21,754 nucleotides of DNA from Prevotella sp. UBA2756 (lineage in GTDB: Bacteria > Bacteroidota > Bacteroidia > Bacteroidales > Bacteroidaceae): contig DEJE01000031.1 in assembly GCA_002353205.1 (NCBI GenBank), positions 1 to 21,754 on the forward strand, in the 5' to 3' direction. The notes below the pieces were generated by a model. That model had not been told where the DNA came from and did not search any database. It worked only from the letters and a program-made list of their open reading frames with translations. The position numbers and the translations under genes are program-made. Positions within the stretch are counted from its first letter, which is position 1; every line of letters begins with the position of its first letter. Shown in pieces: positions 1-6,498 of this stretch.

Positions 1-168
1 GAATTCATCGAACTCACGTTAAGATACTTCTGTTTTGAAACAAAAAATAGGAAATTGATAGAAATTGCAAGTATGCTATATACTTTGAGAAGAGTCCTAG
101 GAACAGACTATTACTATGCAGATTTGAACAGAATGTTCTATCATAATAATGAGCAGCCAAACCAATGA
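1..168 (+). CDS. C-terminal end of an unidentified protein (partial)
   Basis: An open frame runs from the first base to a TGA at 166-168 and gives the last 55 residues of a protein whose start lies outside the window. It reads as mostly helical, with an aromatic-rich stretch (GTDYYYADLNRMFYH) near the end. The DNA is clearly more AT-rich than the genes downstream. A terminator hairpin overlaps the stop codon, which supports this being a real gene end rather than chance. I do not recognise the family, and the N-terminal part is needed to name it. Confidence 0.5.
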   Translation, partial: EFIELTLRYFCFETKNRKLIEIASMLYTLRRVLGTDYYYADLNRMFYHNNEQPNQ

Positions 169-181
169 CTGCTCCTTTTTT
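151..181 (+). terminator. Intrinsic terminator of the partial gene
   Basis: GAGCAG (151-156) pairs perfectly with CTGCTC (169-174), and the closing pairs CA/TG can extend the stem past one mismatch. A T-rich run (CTTTTTT) follows directly. The stop codon of the upstream gene lies in the loop, the same overlap of stop codon and hairpin seen at 1316 and 2659. Confidence 0.75.
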
Positions 182-194
182 AAGATATTTTGGT

Positions 195-263
195 CAACTT
201 CTATGTTATTGCCTTTTTTTTGTAGTTATTTTGTGCCAACTGCTATATTATTGCCTTTTTTTT
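195..263. repeat. Imperfect direct repeat, two 27-nt copies
   Basis: Two copies, 195-221 and 237-263, match at 25 of 27 positions. Each begins CAACT, contains TTATTGCC and ends in a run of eight T. They start 42 nt apart in an AT-rich spacer between a terminator and the next promoter. Function is unknown. The T-runs could act as extra termination signals or as an AT-rich upstream promoter element. Confidence 0.6.
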
Positions 264-337
264 ATAAATCAAAATCCATGATATATTTTTTTATAAAAGT
301 CCCTTCTGCTAAAAACTATTAATTTCCTTTTCCTCTC

Positions 338-367
338 TTTGAGTGAACAATATTTTTTATACCTTTG
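338..367 (+). promoter_or_regulatory. Bacteroidetes-type promoter for the gene at 446
   Basis: A -33 box TTTG (338-341) and a -7 box TACCTTTG (360-367, consensus TAnnTTTG) are separated by 18 nt, close to the usual 19. Transcription would start near 373, giving a leader of about 70 nt before the ATG at 446. That leader begins with the hairpin at 374-408. Confidence 0.7.
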
Positions 368-373
368 CAGTAG

Positions 374-408
374 AAAAAACGCGACCCCGGCGGGGGGAGT
401 GTTTTTTT
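374..408 (+). promoter_or_regulatory. Terminator-like hairpin at the very 5' end of the transcript
   Basis: A6C (374-380) can pair with G-T6 (401-407), and inside it CCCC (385-388) pairs with GGGG (392-395) around a GGC loop. The 3' side is a run of seven T. The shape is that of an intrinsic terminator, but it lies within about 35 nt of the predicted transcription start and before the gene at 446. It could attenuate transcription or protect the 5' end of the mRNA. The structure is read from sequence; any regulatory role is inference. Confidence 0.5.
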
Positions 409-433
409 GTATGTATAACTGAGACTTTATCGG

Positions 434-441
434 AAAGGAGG
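434..441 (+). promoter_or_regulatory. Strong Shine-Dalgarno site for the gene at 446
   Basis: AAAGGAGG ends 4 nt before the ATG. It is unusually complete for this phylum, where most genes lack such a site, and no other gene in this window has one as good. It fixes the start codon at 446. Confidence 0.6.
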
Positions 442-445
442 TATC

Positions 446-886
446 ATGAATATTGACACCACGGAACTGGGCGCGCTGGCTGATATGCTTGGCGCGCAAA
501 AACTGGCGGCTATGCAGGAAAAGCTGGATGCCGCCGAGAAAGAAAAGGAATACTGGAAGAGCCGTTGCGAGCGTGCTGAGCAGCTTCACACCGCATCGGC
601 CATGGAGAATAGATATTTGAAAAACTACATCATGCTCTCGGCAGAGAAAATCATGGAGTTCGTCCGCACGCTCAAGAGCATTGACCACTGGGCACTGCTG
701 CGCACCTTCGTACAGTGGTCGGTGCCCAAGGAGCTCGAGGCTGTAGAGCGCGAACGTATAGAGGAGGTGATGCCCCTTCCCTTGGGAGTTGACGAAGCAC
801 CGACAACTTACAATACATTTGAGAGCGGCAGCGCATGTCAGGTTTTCAACAACAAAGCAGAAATAACAACCGACAAAAAGGAATAA
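446..886 (+). CDS. Hypothetical coiled-coil protein with a C-terminal CQVFN motif
   Basis: The product has 146 residues and no recognised catalytic domain. Residues 17-60 are rich in Ala, Glu, Lys and Leu and look like a coiled coil. The middle (about 65-95) is hydrophobic and aromatic and probably helical. Residues 122-136 hold an N-T-F-E-S-G-S-A-C-Q-V-F-N-N motif that returns near the start of the next protein. The start at 446 is set by the strong Shine-Dalgarno site, and a promoter lies at 338-367. The gene ends 14 nt before the ATG at 901, so the two are probably co-transcribed. I recall similar small proteins with an N-x-F-x-x-G-x-x-C-Q-V-F-N motif in Bacteroides and Prevotella, mostly unannotated. 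I assign no function. Confidence 0.75.
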   Translation: MNIDTTELGALADMLGAQKLAAMQEKLDAAEKEKEYWKSRCERAEQLHTASAMENRYLKNYIMLSAEKIMEFVRTLKSIDHWALLRTFVQWSVPKELEAVERERIEEVMPLPLGVDEAPTTYNTFESGSACQVFNNKAEITTDKKE

Positions 887-900
887 AACTTTTAGCGGAT

Positions 901-1317
901 ATGGAAAGAGAAGAAGAGAAGACGGTGATTCATAATCACTTCGCCACGGGAGCCAACTGTCAGGTGTTCAACAGCCCCGTCAGGGTGGGCATCATAGCAA
1001 TGCCCGGCGCTCATGTCGTGCAGCAGGCGGCGACGGAAACATTTGAAGACGAAAAGCAGGAATCTGCTACAAGCGACGAGCAGGATGGCATTGTCAGACA
1101 GCTGCTGTCGGCATTCTATGGTAACGAGAAGGACGCGCGCGAGTTTCTTGCGGCCATTCAGGGCATGTCGCCAGTGCAGATTACTGAAACGGTGAAACGG
1201 TGGGTGGCCGATGGGCGCATATCGGAGCTGTCGAAGAACCGCGCGTTGTGGCGAGTGCTCCACGACAACGGGCTATATCCCCGAACAGAGCCTAATTGGA
1301 ATAGTAGAATTAAATAA
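901..1317 (+). CDS. Hypothetical protein with an N-terminal CQVFN motif and a C-terminal helical domain
   Basis: The product has 138 residues. Residues 11-25 carry N-H-F-A-T-G-A-N-C-Q-V-F-N-S, matching the end of the upstream protein, followed by a short hydrophobic stretch (GIIAMPG) that looks like beta strands. An acidic linker (about 48-62) leads to a helical C-terminal part with conserved-looking FYGNEKDAREFL, a Trp in KRWVADG, a R-x-LWRVLH segment and a final NWN. I chose ATG 901 because it follows the previous stop by 14 nt; the frame stays open back to 835, but that would overlap the upstream gene. The same two-part layout occurs in Bacteroidales proteins I recall only as hypothetical. 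A perfect 11-bp terminator stem begins at the stop codon. Confidence 0.75.
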   Translation: MEREEEKTVIHNHFATGANCQVFNSPVRVGIIAMPGAHVVQQAATETFEDEKQESATSDEQDGIVRQLLSAFYGNEKDAREFLAAIQGMSPVQITETVKRWVADGRISELSKNRALWRVLHDNGLYPRTEPNWNSRIK

Positions 1318-1348
1318 AGAGCAGCCATCGCACCGACGGCTGCTCTTT
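1316..1348. terminator. Bidirectional intrinsic terminator
   Basis: AAAGAGCAGCC (1316-1326) pairs perfectly with GGCTGCTCTTT (1338-1348). After one mismatch, TCG/CGA pairs further into the loop. The A/T-rich ends allow use from both sides, and it lies between the plus-strand gene ending at 1317 and the minus-strand gene ending at 1362. Confidence 0.85.
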
Positions 1349-1361
1349 ACGTTCATCCCCT

Positions 1362-1571
1362 CTACGGTTCGCCGAGGATGTTGACGATGGCCTGCACTTG
1401 AGCAGGGGTGAAGACGCGCTGGTGACCGTCGTAGCCCAGAGCTGCCAGCTGGCGGCAGAGGTCGCGGTTCTTTGCTATCCATTGGCGCAGACAGCGCCAT
1501 GCGCTTGTCGGATGAAGGCCGGGGCAATACTCCATTGCCAGTTCCATGCGGCCATAGCTTCTCCTTTTCAT
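1362..1571 (-). CDS. DUF4248 family protein
   Basis: A 69-residue protein that matches what I know of the DUF4248 family: an opening RSYGRMELAMEY segment, a central SAWRCLRQWI, and a C-terminal FTPAQVQAIVNILGEP that looks like a helix-turn-helix recognition region ending in the conserved LGEP. The family is small, specific to Bacteroidetes and of unknown role; a DNA-binding role is plausible but unproven. I chose the ATG at 1571, which gives the family's usual N-terminus, although the frame stays open upstream to 1667. In this phylum such genes often lie next to an HU-like gene, as here, with divergent transcription. The -7 box ends only 4 nt before the ATG, so the mRNA may be leaderless. Confidence 0.85.
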   Translation of the reverse strand: MKRRSYGRMELAMEYCPGLHPTSAWRCLRQWIAKNRDLCRQLAALGYDGHQRVFTPAQVQAIVNILGEP

Positions 1572-1575
1572 ACTG

Positions 1576-1583
1576 CAAAGATA
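1576..1583 (-). promoter_or_regulatory. -7 box for the DUF4248 gene
   Basis: On the minus strand this reads TATCTTTG, a full match to TAnnTTTG. A possible -33 element is only TTG (minus strand of 1606-1608, 22-nt spacing). The box ends 4 nt before the start codon, so transcription would begin at or next to the ATG. A partly palindromic GCAA-N4-TTGC at 1605-1616 lies in the same spacer and could be an operator. Confidence 0.5.
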
Positions 1584-1656
1584 CAAAATAATTGGCAAAA
1601 AGTAGCAATAACTTGCACTAATTATCATTAACTGACATGAAGAAAAATGATTGTCG

Positions 1657-1664
1657 TATCTTTG
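1657..1664 (+). promoter_or_regulatory. -7 box facing the HU-like gene
   Basis: TATCTTTG matches TAnnTTTG exactly and is followed by GCAACG. I find no clear TTTG at the -33 distance. If used, the transcript would start near 1670 and carry the whole palindromic repeat array (1680-1866) in a leader of about 225 nt before the ATG at 1896. Confidence 0.45.
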
Positions 1665-1679
1665 CAACGTGAAAAAGAA

Positions 1680-1866
1680 CCCCCTCCAAACCTCCCCGAG
1701 GGGAGGCTCCGGCCCCCTCCAAACCTCCCCGGGGGGAGGCTCCGGCCCCCTCCAAACCTCCCCGAGGGGAGGCTTTCTGAGAGGTTGAAGAGAACCCTCC
1801 CCTCGGGGGAGTTGGTGGGGGGCCTCTGCTTCACACTCTCCCCCTCGGGGGAGCCGGAGGGGGGCC
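1680..1866. repeat. GC-rich palindromic repeat array, three forward and two reverse copies
   Basis: Three tandem copies with an exact 33-nt period begin at 1680, 1713 and 1746 (the third shortened after 1774). Each has the form CCCCCTCCAAA followed by the hairpin CCTCCCCGAGGGGAGG; copy 2 has G for A in the loop. Two copies in reverse orientation follow at about 1795-1823 and 1838-1866. Forward and reverse copies can pair with each other, so the stretch can fold into one long structure. I recall similar dispersed palindromes in Prevotella and Bacteroides genomes, comparable to REP/BIME elements. Frames open through them encode only P/G/R-rich repeats and are not genes. Confidence 0.85.
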
Positions 1867-1895
1867 TATTTATTAACTCTTAATTCTTAATCAGT

Positions 1896-2366
1896 ATGAG
1901 TATTTTCTATCGTTTGCACCAGAACAACATGGCCGACTCCAAGATGTACGGCAAGTGGTACGGACGCGCCGTCCACACCTCGACCACGAAGCTTGAGCAG
2001 CTGGCCGACGAGATTCAGGCCAACACCACGGCAAAGACGGCCGACGTGTATGCCGTGCTGAAGGAGCTCGTCAACGTGGTGCACCGCGAGCTGCTCGCCT
2101 CCCACCGCGTGAAGATTGAAGGCCTGGGCACGTTCAAGGCTACTTTCTCTTCGGCGGGTGCCGACACGGCCAAGGAGTACAACGCCAAGGACTGCATCAA
2201 GAAGTTCCGCATCATCTTCCAGCCCGAGTACTCGCGCGACGAGTTCGGACACCGCACCACCCACCTGCTGCGCGGTGCCAAGGCGCAGGAGCTGCCCAAG
2301 AACGACGTGGTGAAGGAGACCGACGGCGGTGCCGACGCTCCCGGAGGCGATGACCAGAATCCGTAA
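1896..2366 (+). CDS. HU-like DNA-binding protein of the Bacteroidetes type
   Basis: The product has 156 residues. The start (MSIFYRLHQNN, then KWYGRAV) and the pattern of two N-terminal helices, the RVKIEGLGTFKATFSSAGADT turn-and-strand segment and a FRIIFQPEY strand match the HU-like proteins common in Bacteroidetes (HU/IHF fold). The GLGTFK motif at about residues 75-80 is the counterpart of the HU GFGxF turn. After residue 125 there is a Gly/Asp/Ala-rich, probably disordered tail. Such proteins bind and bend DNA; whether this one acts on the nucleoid or on a mobile element is unknown. It diverges from the DUF4248 gene and is flanked on both sides by palindromic repeats. It is more GC-rich than the genes at the left edge. 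Confidence 0.88.
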   Translation: MSIFYRLHQNNMADSKMYGKWYGRAVHTSTTKLEQLADEIQANTTAKTADVYAVLKELVNVVHRELLASHRVKIEGLGTFKATFSSAGADTAKEYNAKDCIKKFRIIFQPEYSRDEFGHRTTHLLRGAKAQELPKNDVVKETDGGADAPGGDDQNP

Positions 2367-2376
2367 AGGAGCACAC

Positions 2377-2460
2377 GGCCCCCACCAAACCTCCCCGAGG
2401 GGAGGCTTTATTCCCAACTCGCGGATTACCTCTCCCCCTCGGGGGAGCAGGAGGGGGGCC
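2377..2460. repeat. Palindromic repeat pair, one forward and one reverse copy
   Basis: The forward copy (2377-2406) begins GGCCCCCACCAAA and contains CCTCCCCGAGGGGAGG. The reverse copy (2432-2460) begins CTCCCCCTCGGGGGAG and ends GGGGGGCC. They are 25 nt apart and belong to the same family as the array at 1680-1866. The pair starts 11 nt after the HU-like stop codon and ends 9 nt before the next likely start codon. A forward-plus-reverse pair with a short spacer may be the basic unit of the family. Confidence 0.85.
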
Positions 2461-2469
2461 GGGGGGCCG

Positions 2470-2673
2470 GTGATTACCTTCCGCGAGTGGTGCGCAGCTT
2501 TCTCGCTGCTGACGGCCTTCCTCCTCTCGGGCATCAACATGTTCCTGCCACCCGTGGGTGAGATTTCAGAGACCGTGCTATGGTACGCTGCACAAGCCTT
2601 CTTCTTCGCAGGAGCCGCCCTCGGCATCGACACGATGATTGACCGCAAGCTCAACAACAAAGACCGCCTCTGA
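2470..2673 (+). CDS. Small two-helix membrane protein
   Basis: From a GTG at 2470 the frame encodes 67 residues: a short N-terminus (ITFREW), a hydrophobic segment at about 7-26, a short PPVGEISE loop, a second hydrophobic segment at about 36-54 and a charged tail (DRKLNNKDRL). This is a two-pass inner membrane protein. The frame is open further up, to an ATG at 2329, but that part would be encoded by the palindromic repeat and overlap the HU-like gene, so I prefer GTG. Small membrane proteins are common beside HU/DUF4248 cassettes; a holin-like role is possible but has no direct support. A terminator hairpin covers the stop codon. Confidence 0.6.
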   Translation: MITFREWCAAFSLLTAFLLSGINMFLPPVGEISETVLWYAAQAFFFAGAALGIDTMIDRKLNNKDRL

Positions 2674-2690
2674 CGAGACGGTCTTTTCTT
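2659..2690 (+). terminator. Intrinsic terminator after the small membrane protein gene
   Basis: AAAGACCG (2659-2666) pairs with CGGTCTTT (2679-2686), with further CTC/GAG pairing around a TGAC loop, and a T-rich stretch follows. The stop codon TGA at 2671-2673 lies in the hairpin. Confidence 0.8.
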
Positions 2691-2744
2691 TTATGTTTTT
2701 CGAGGGGGTACATGTTCCACTGCTCATGTTGAGAAATTTTACTT

Positions 2745-2776
2745 TCTAACAATCTAACATTCTAACATTCTACCAT
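2745..2776. repeat. Tandem 8-nt repeat, four copies
   Basis: The units TCTAACAA, TCTAACAT, TCTAACAT and TCTACCAT stand directly one after another, about 73 nt upstream of the ileS -33 box. Two units are identical and two differ at one base. A short array like this may change in copy number by slippage. Confidence 0.7.
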
Positions 2777-2849
2777 TTTAGCTTTTTCCCGTTTGGTTTT
2801 GTTAACACTTCTTCCCCGTCGTGCAACTCTTCTAAAAAATACTAAAATC

Positions 2850-2880
2850 TTTGTATTGCCATTTTTTTTATATACCTTTG
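2850..2880 (+). promoter_or_regulatory. Bacteroidetes-type promoter of the ileS operon
   Basis: TTTG (2850-2853) and TACCTTTG (2873-2880) are exactly 19 nt apart, matching the phylum consensus. Transcription would start near 2886, giving an A/T-rich leader of about 33 nt. No Shine-Dalgarno site precedes the ATG at 2919. Confidence 0.8.
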
Positions 2881-2918
2881 CAACCCGTTATAAATATAAT
2901 AATAAGATATAAAGGACT

Positions 2919-5900
2919 ATGGCAAAGAGATTCGCCGAACACAACGGTCTTAATCTGACCAGTACGAACAAGGAGGTGCTTCAGGAATGGAAGCAGAACA
3001 ACATATTCGTCCGTTCGATAGAGGAGCGCGAGGGCTGCCCGCAGTTTATCTTTTTCGAGGGCCCTCCCTCGGCCAACGGGCATCCCGGAATCCACCACGT
3101 TCTGGGACGTGCACTGAAAGACACTTTCAACCGCTACAAGACGATGAAGGGCTATCAGGTGTTCCGTAAGGCAGGGTGGGACACCCACGGTCTGCCCGTC
3201 GAGCTTGGAGTGGAGAAAGAGCTCGGCATCACGAAAGCTGACATAGACAACAAATCGTCGGAAAGGTATATCTCTACGGAGGACTACAACAGGAAATGCC
3301 GCGAGAACGTGATGATGTTCACCCAGGAATGGCGCGAGCTGACGGAGAAGCTTGGCTATTTCGTTGATTTGGATAATCCTTACATCACTTACGACAACAA
3401 GTATATCGAGACTTTGTGGTGGCTCCTGAAGCAATTCTACCAGAAGGGGCTGCTCTACAAGGGCTATACCATTCAGCCGTACTCTCCCGCGGCGGGAACA
3501 GGTTTGTCAAGCCATGAGCTGAATCAGCCTGGCTGCTACCGCGACGTGAAGGATACGACCGTCACGGCACAGTTCCGCATCGTTGACCCACGGCCGGAGA
3601 TGAAAGGGTGGGGGAAGCCCGTGTTCCTGGCATGGACGACGACACCATGGACACTGCCCTCGAACACGGCTCTCTGCGTCGGTCCTAAGATTGATTATGT
3701 ATGCGTGAACACATATAATCCCTACAACGGAGAGAAAATCAGTGCTATCATGGCAGCAGCGCGCGTCGATGCGTATCTGAAGCCGGAGGGGGAGTTTGCC
3801 GATATGGAATCGTACAAGCATGGCGACAAGGTCATACCTTATCGTATTGTAGGAAACTACAAAGGTTCCGACCTCGTCGGCATGAAATATGAGCAGCTGA
3901 TGCCGTGGGTGAAGCCATCGGAAAAGATTGACGACACAAGTGCTCCCTTCGTGAAGGCATATATTAAAGACCATGCCGACAAGTGCTTCAACGTTGGTGT
4001 AGACCGTTTCGTGGAGATGGAGTCGGAAGCTTTCCGCGTGATTCCCGGCGACTATGTCACCACTGAAGACGGTACCGGCATCGTACACATAGCACCTACC
4101 TTCGGTGCCGATGACGCGAAGGTGGCCAAGGATGCGGGCATTCCCCCCATCTTCATCATCAACAGAGAGGGCGAAACGCGCCCGATGGTCGACCTTCAGG
4201 GAAAGTACTATGTGGTCGAGGAACTTGCCGATGAGTTTGCCAAGGCTTGCGTCAACCTCGACGGCTACGGCCGTCATGCCGGTGACTACGTAAAGAATGC
4301 CTATGCCCCGGAGTTCAACAAAGACGGCAAATACGACGAGAAGGCTGCCATGAAGGCAGAGGACCTGAACGTGGTGCTATGCATGGAGATGAAACAAGAG
4401 GGCACTGCCTACAAGATAGAGAAGCATATCCATAACTATCCCCACTGCTGGCGCACGGACAAACCGGTGCTGTATTATCCGCTCGACTCGTGGTTCATAC
4501 GTTCCACAGCTTGCAAGGACCGCATGGTGGAGCTCAACAAGACCATCAACTGGAAGCCCGAGAGCACAGGAACAGGTCGTTTTGGCAATTGGCTTGAAAA
4601 CCTGAACGACTGGAACTTGTCGCGTTCGCGATTCTGGGGTACGCCGCTTCCCATCTGGAGAAACAAGGACACGCGCGAGGAAATCTGCATCGGCTCGCTT
4701 GAAGAGCTTTACAACGAGATAGAGAAGAGTGTCGCTGCCGGAATCATGAAGAGTAATCCGATGAAAGAGAAGGGCTTCGTTCCCGGCGATTACTCAAAGG
4801 AGAACTACGACCGCATAGACATGCACCGTCCGTACGTGGACGATATCGTCCTTGTCGGCAACAGCGGAAAACCCCTCGTGCGCGAAAGCGACCTTATCGA
4901 CGTTTGGTTCGATTCAGGTTCGATGCCATACGCACAGGTGCACTATCCGTTTGAGAACAAGGAGGCCATCGATGAAGCATTGGCTTTCCCTGCCGATTTC
5001 ATCAACGAAGGCGTTGACCAGACCAGAGGATGGTTCTTCACGCTGCATGCCATCGCCACAATGATCTTCGACAGCGTGGCGTTCAAGAACGTCATCTCTA
5101 CAGGACTCGTGCTCGATGCCAAGGGCATCAAGATGTCGAAGCATCTGGGCAACGTGGTGAATCCCTTCTCCGAGATAGAGCGCAATGGTGCTGATGCCGT
5201 GCGTTTCTACATGCTGACAAACAGCCAGCCGTGGGACAATCTGAAATATGACCCCTCGGGTGTGGACGAGATGCGCCGCCGGTTCTTCGGAACGCTCTAT
5301 AACACATACTCGTTCTTTGCTTTGTATGCCAATGTCGACGGCTTTGATCCTCAGAAGGGTTATACTGCCAGCGAATCAGATATTCCGGAAATCGACCGAT
5401 GGATCATCTCCAGGGCAAACACGCTGATCAAGAATGTTGATGAAGCGCTTAATGACTTCGAGCCCACCAAGGCCGGTCGCTATATTGAGTCGTTCGTCAA
5501 CGACGACCTGAGCAACTGGTATGTCCGTCTGAACCGCAAACGTTTCTGGGGTAAGGAGATGAGCTCCGACAAGTTGTCTGCTTATCAGACGCTCTACTCG
5601 TGCCTGATGACGGTAGCAAAGCTTCTTGCGCCTTTCTCGCCGTTCTATTCCGACGAACTCTACCATGACCTCGGTGGTGAGAAAGACAGTGTGCATCTCG
5701 ACATGTTCCCCGTGTACGACGAGACGAAGATTGACCGTGACCTGGAATCGCGCATGGAGATGGCACAGAAGATTACCTCCATGGTGCTCGCTCTTCGCAG
5801 AAAGGTGAACATCAAGGTGCGTCAGCCGCTGCAGAGCATCATGATACCCACGGCAAGCGACGAACAGCAGAAGTATATAGAAGCCGTCAAGGAACTCATT

Positions 5901-6470
5901 CTCAACGAGGTGAACGTCAAGGAACTTAGCTTTGTGGAGAGTTCCAGCATTCTTGTGAAGAAGGTGAAGTGCAACTTCAGGGTCATGGGTAAGAAATATG
6001 GCAAGCTGATGAAAGATATTGCACTCCAGATGTCGGGCCTTTCGCAGGAGCAGATTGCAGAACTTGAAGCCAACGGCAGCATCCGACTGATGTCTGATGG
6101 CAATGAAGTCGTGGTCGATGCTTCTGATGTTGAAATCATCAGCGAAGACATTCCCGGATGGCTCGTTGCAAATGAGGGAAACTTGACTGTAGCACTGGAA
6201 ATAGAACTGACTGATGAGCTTCGCAGGGAAGGCATGGCACGCGAGCTGATCAACCGCATACAGAATATCAGAAAGGATCATGGGCTCGAGATTACAGACC
6301 GCATCGTGGTCAGCGTGGCTCACAACGAGCAGACCGACGCTGCCATCGAGACTTTCGCCGACTACATCAAGGTTCAAGTATTAGCTGAGCGCATTGATAT
6401 TTGCGATAACGACGGAGAGAATATCGACTTCGACGAATTCAGCCTGAACATCAAAGTAGAGAAAATTTAA
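2919..6470 (+). CDS. ileS: Isoleucine--tRNA ligase
   Basis: The product has 1183 residues and charges tRNA-Ile with isoleucine using ATP in the cytoplasm. The class I catalytic motifs are visible: GPPSANG then GIHH (57-60) in the HIGH position, and KMSKH (738-742) in the KMSKS position. The editing domain that removes mischarged valine shows TTTPW (about 240-244) and GTGIVHIAPTFGADD (385-399). An anticodon-binding domain and a long C-terminal region follow. The length and motif variants fit the longer, eukaryote-like IleS type usual in Bacteroidetes, a type generally less sensitive to mupirocin; sensitivity here cannot be read from sequence alone. It is the first gene of a likely four-gene operon with dksA-like, lspA and DUF4296 genes. 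Confidence 0.98.
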   Translation: MAKRFAEHNGLNLTSTNKEVLQEWKQNNIFVRSIEEREGCPQFIFFEGPPSANGHPGIHHVLGRALKDTFNRYKTMKGYQVFRKAGWDTHGLPVELGVEKELGITKADIDNKSSERYISTEDYNRKCRENVMMFTQEWRELTEKLGYFVDLDNPYITYDNKYIETLWWLLKQFYQKGLLYKGYTIQPYSPAAGTGLSSHELNQPGCYRDVKDTTVTAQFRIVDPRPEMKGWGKPVFLAWTTTPWTLPSNTALCVGPKIDYVCVNTYNPYNGEKISAIMAAARVDAYLKPEGEFADMESYKHGDKVIPYRIVGNYKGSDLVGMKYEQLMPWVKPSEKIDDTSAPFVKAYIKDHADKCFNVGVDRFVEMESEAFRVIPGDYVTTEDGTGIVHIAPTFGADDAKVAKDAGIPPIFIINREGETRPMVDLQGKYYVVEELADEFAKACVNLDGYGRHAGDYVKNAYAPEFNKDGKYDEKAAMKAEDLNVVLCMEMKQEGTAYKIEKHIHNYPHCWRTDKPVLYYPLDSWFIRSTACKDRMVELNKTINWKPESTGTGRFGNWLENLNDWNLSRSRFWGTPLPIWRNKDTREEICIGSLEELYNEIEKSVAAGIMKSNPMKEKGFVPGDYSKENYDRIDMHRPYVDDIVLVGNSGKPLVRESDLIDVWFDSGSMPYAQVHYPFENKEAIDEALAFPADFINEGVDQTRGWFFTLHAIATMIFDSVAFKNVISTGLVLDAKGIKMSKHLGNVVNPFSEIERNGADAVRFYMLTNSQPWDNLKYDPSGVDEMRRRFFGTLYNTYSFFALYANVDGFDPQKGYTASESDIPEIDRWIISRANTLIKNVDEALNDFEPTKAGRYIESFVNDDLSNWYVRLNRKRFWGKEMSSDKLSAYQTLYSCLMTVAKLLAPFSPFYSDELYHDLGGEKDSVHLDMFPVYDETKIDRDLESRMEMAQKITSMVLALRRKVNIKVRQPLQSIMIPTASDEQQKYIEAVKELILNEVNVKELSFVESSSILVKKVKCNFRVMGKKYGKLMKDIALQMSGLSQEQIAELEANGSIRLMSDGNEVVVDASDVEIISEDIPGWLVANEGNLTVALEIELTDELRREGMARELINRIQNIRKDHGLEITDRIVVSVAHNEQTDAAIETFADYIKVQVLAERIDICDNDGENIDFDEFSLNIKVEKI

Positions 6471-6498
6471 ATCACTAATCTTTAATCATACTATCAAT

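Noticed and set aside
269..688. A 139-codon frame on the minus strand
   Set aside because: It crosses a promoter, a hairpin and the start of the gene at 446, which has a strong Shine-Dalgarno and a better product.
835..900. An earlier start for the second unknown gene
   Set aside because: It would overlap the first gene by 52 nt; ATG 901 lies just after the previous stop and gives a compact product.
1628..1883. Small open frames on both strands through the palindromic repeats
   Set aside because: They translate only the repeat units into Pro/Gly/Arg-rich strings; the DNA element explains them.
5376..6377. A 333-codon open frame on the minus strand
   Set aside because: It is antisense to the C-terminal part of ileS, His/Leu-rich and without any family motif.
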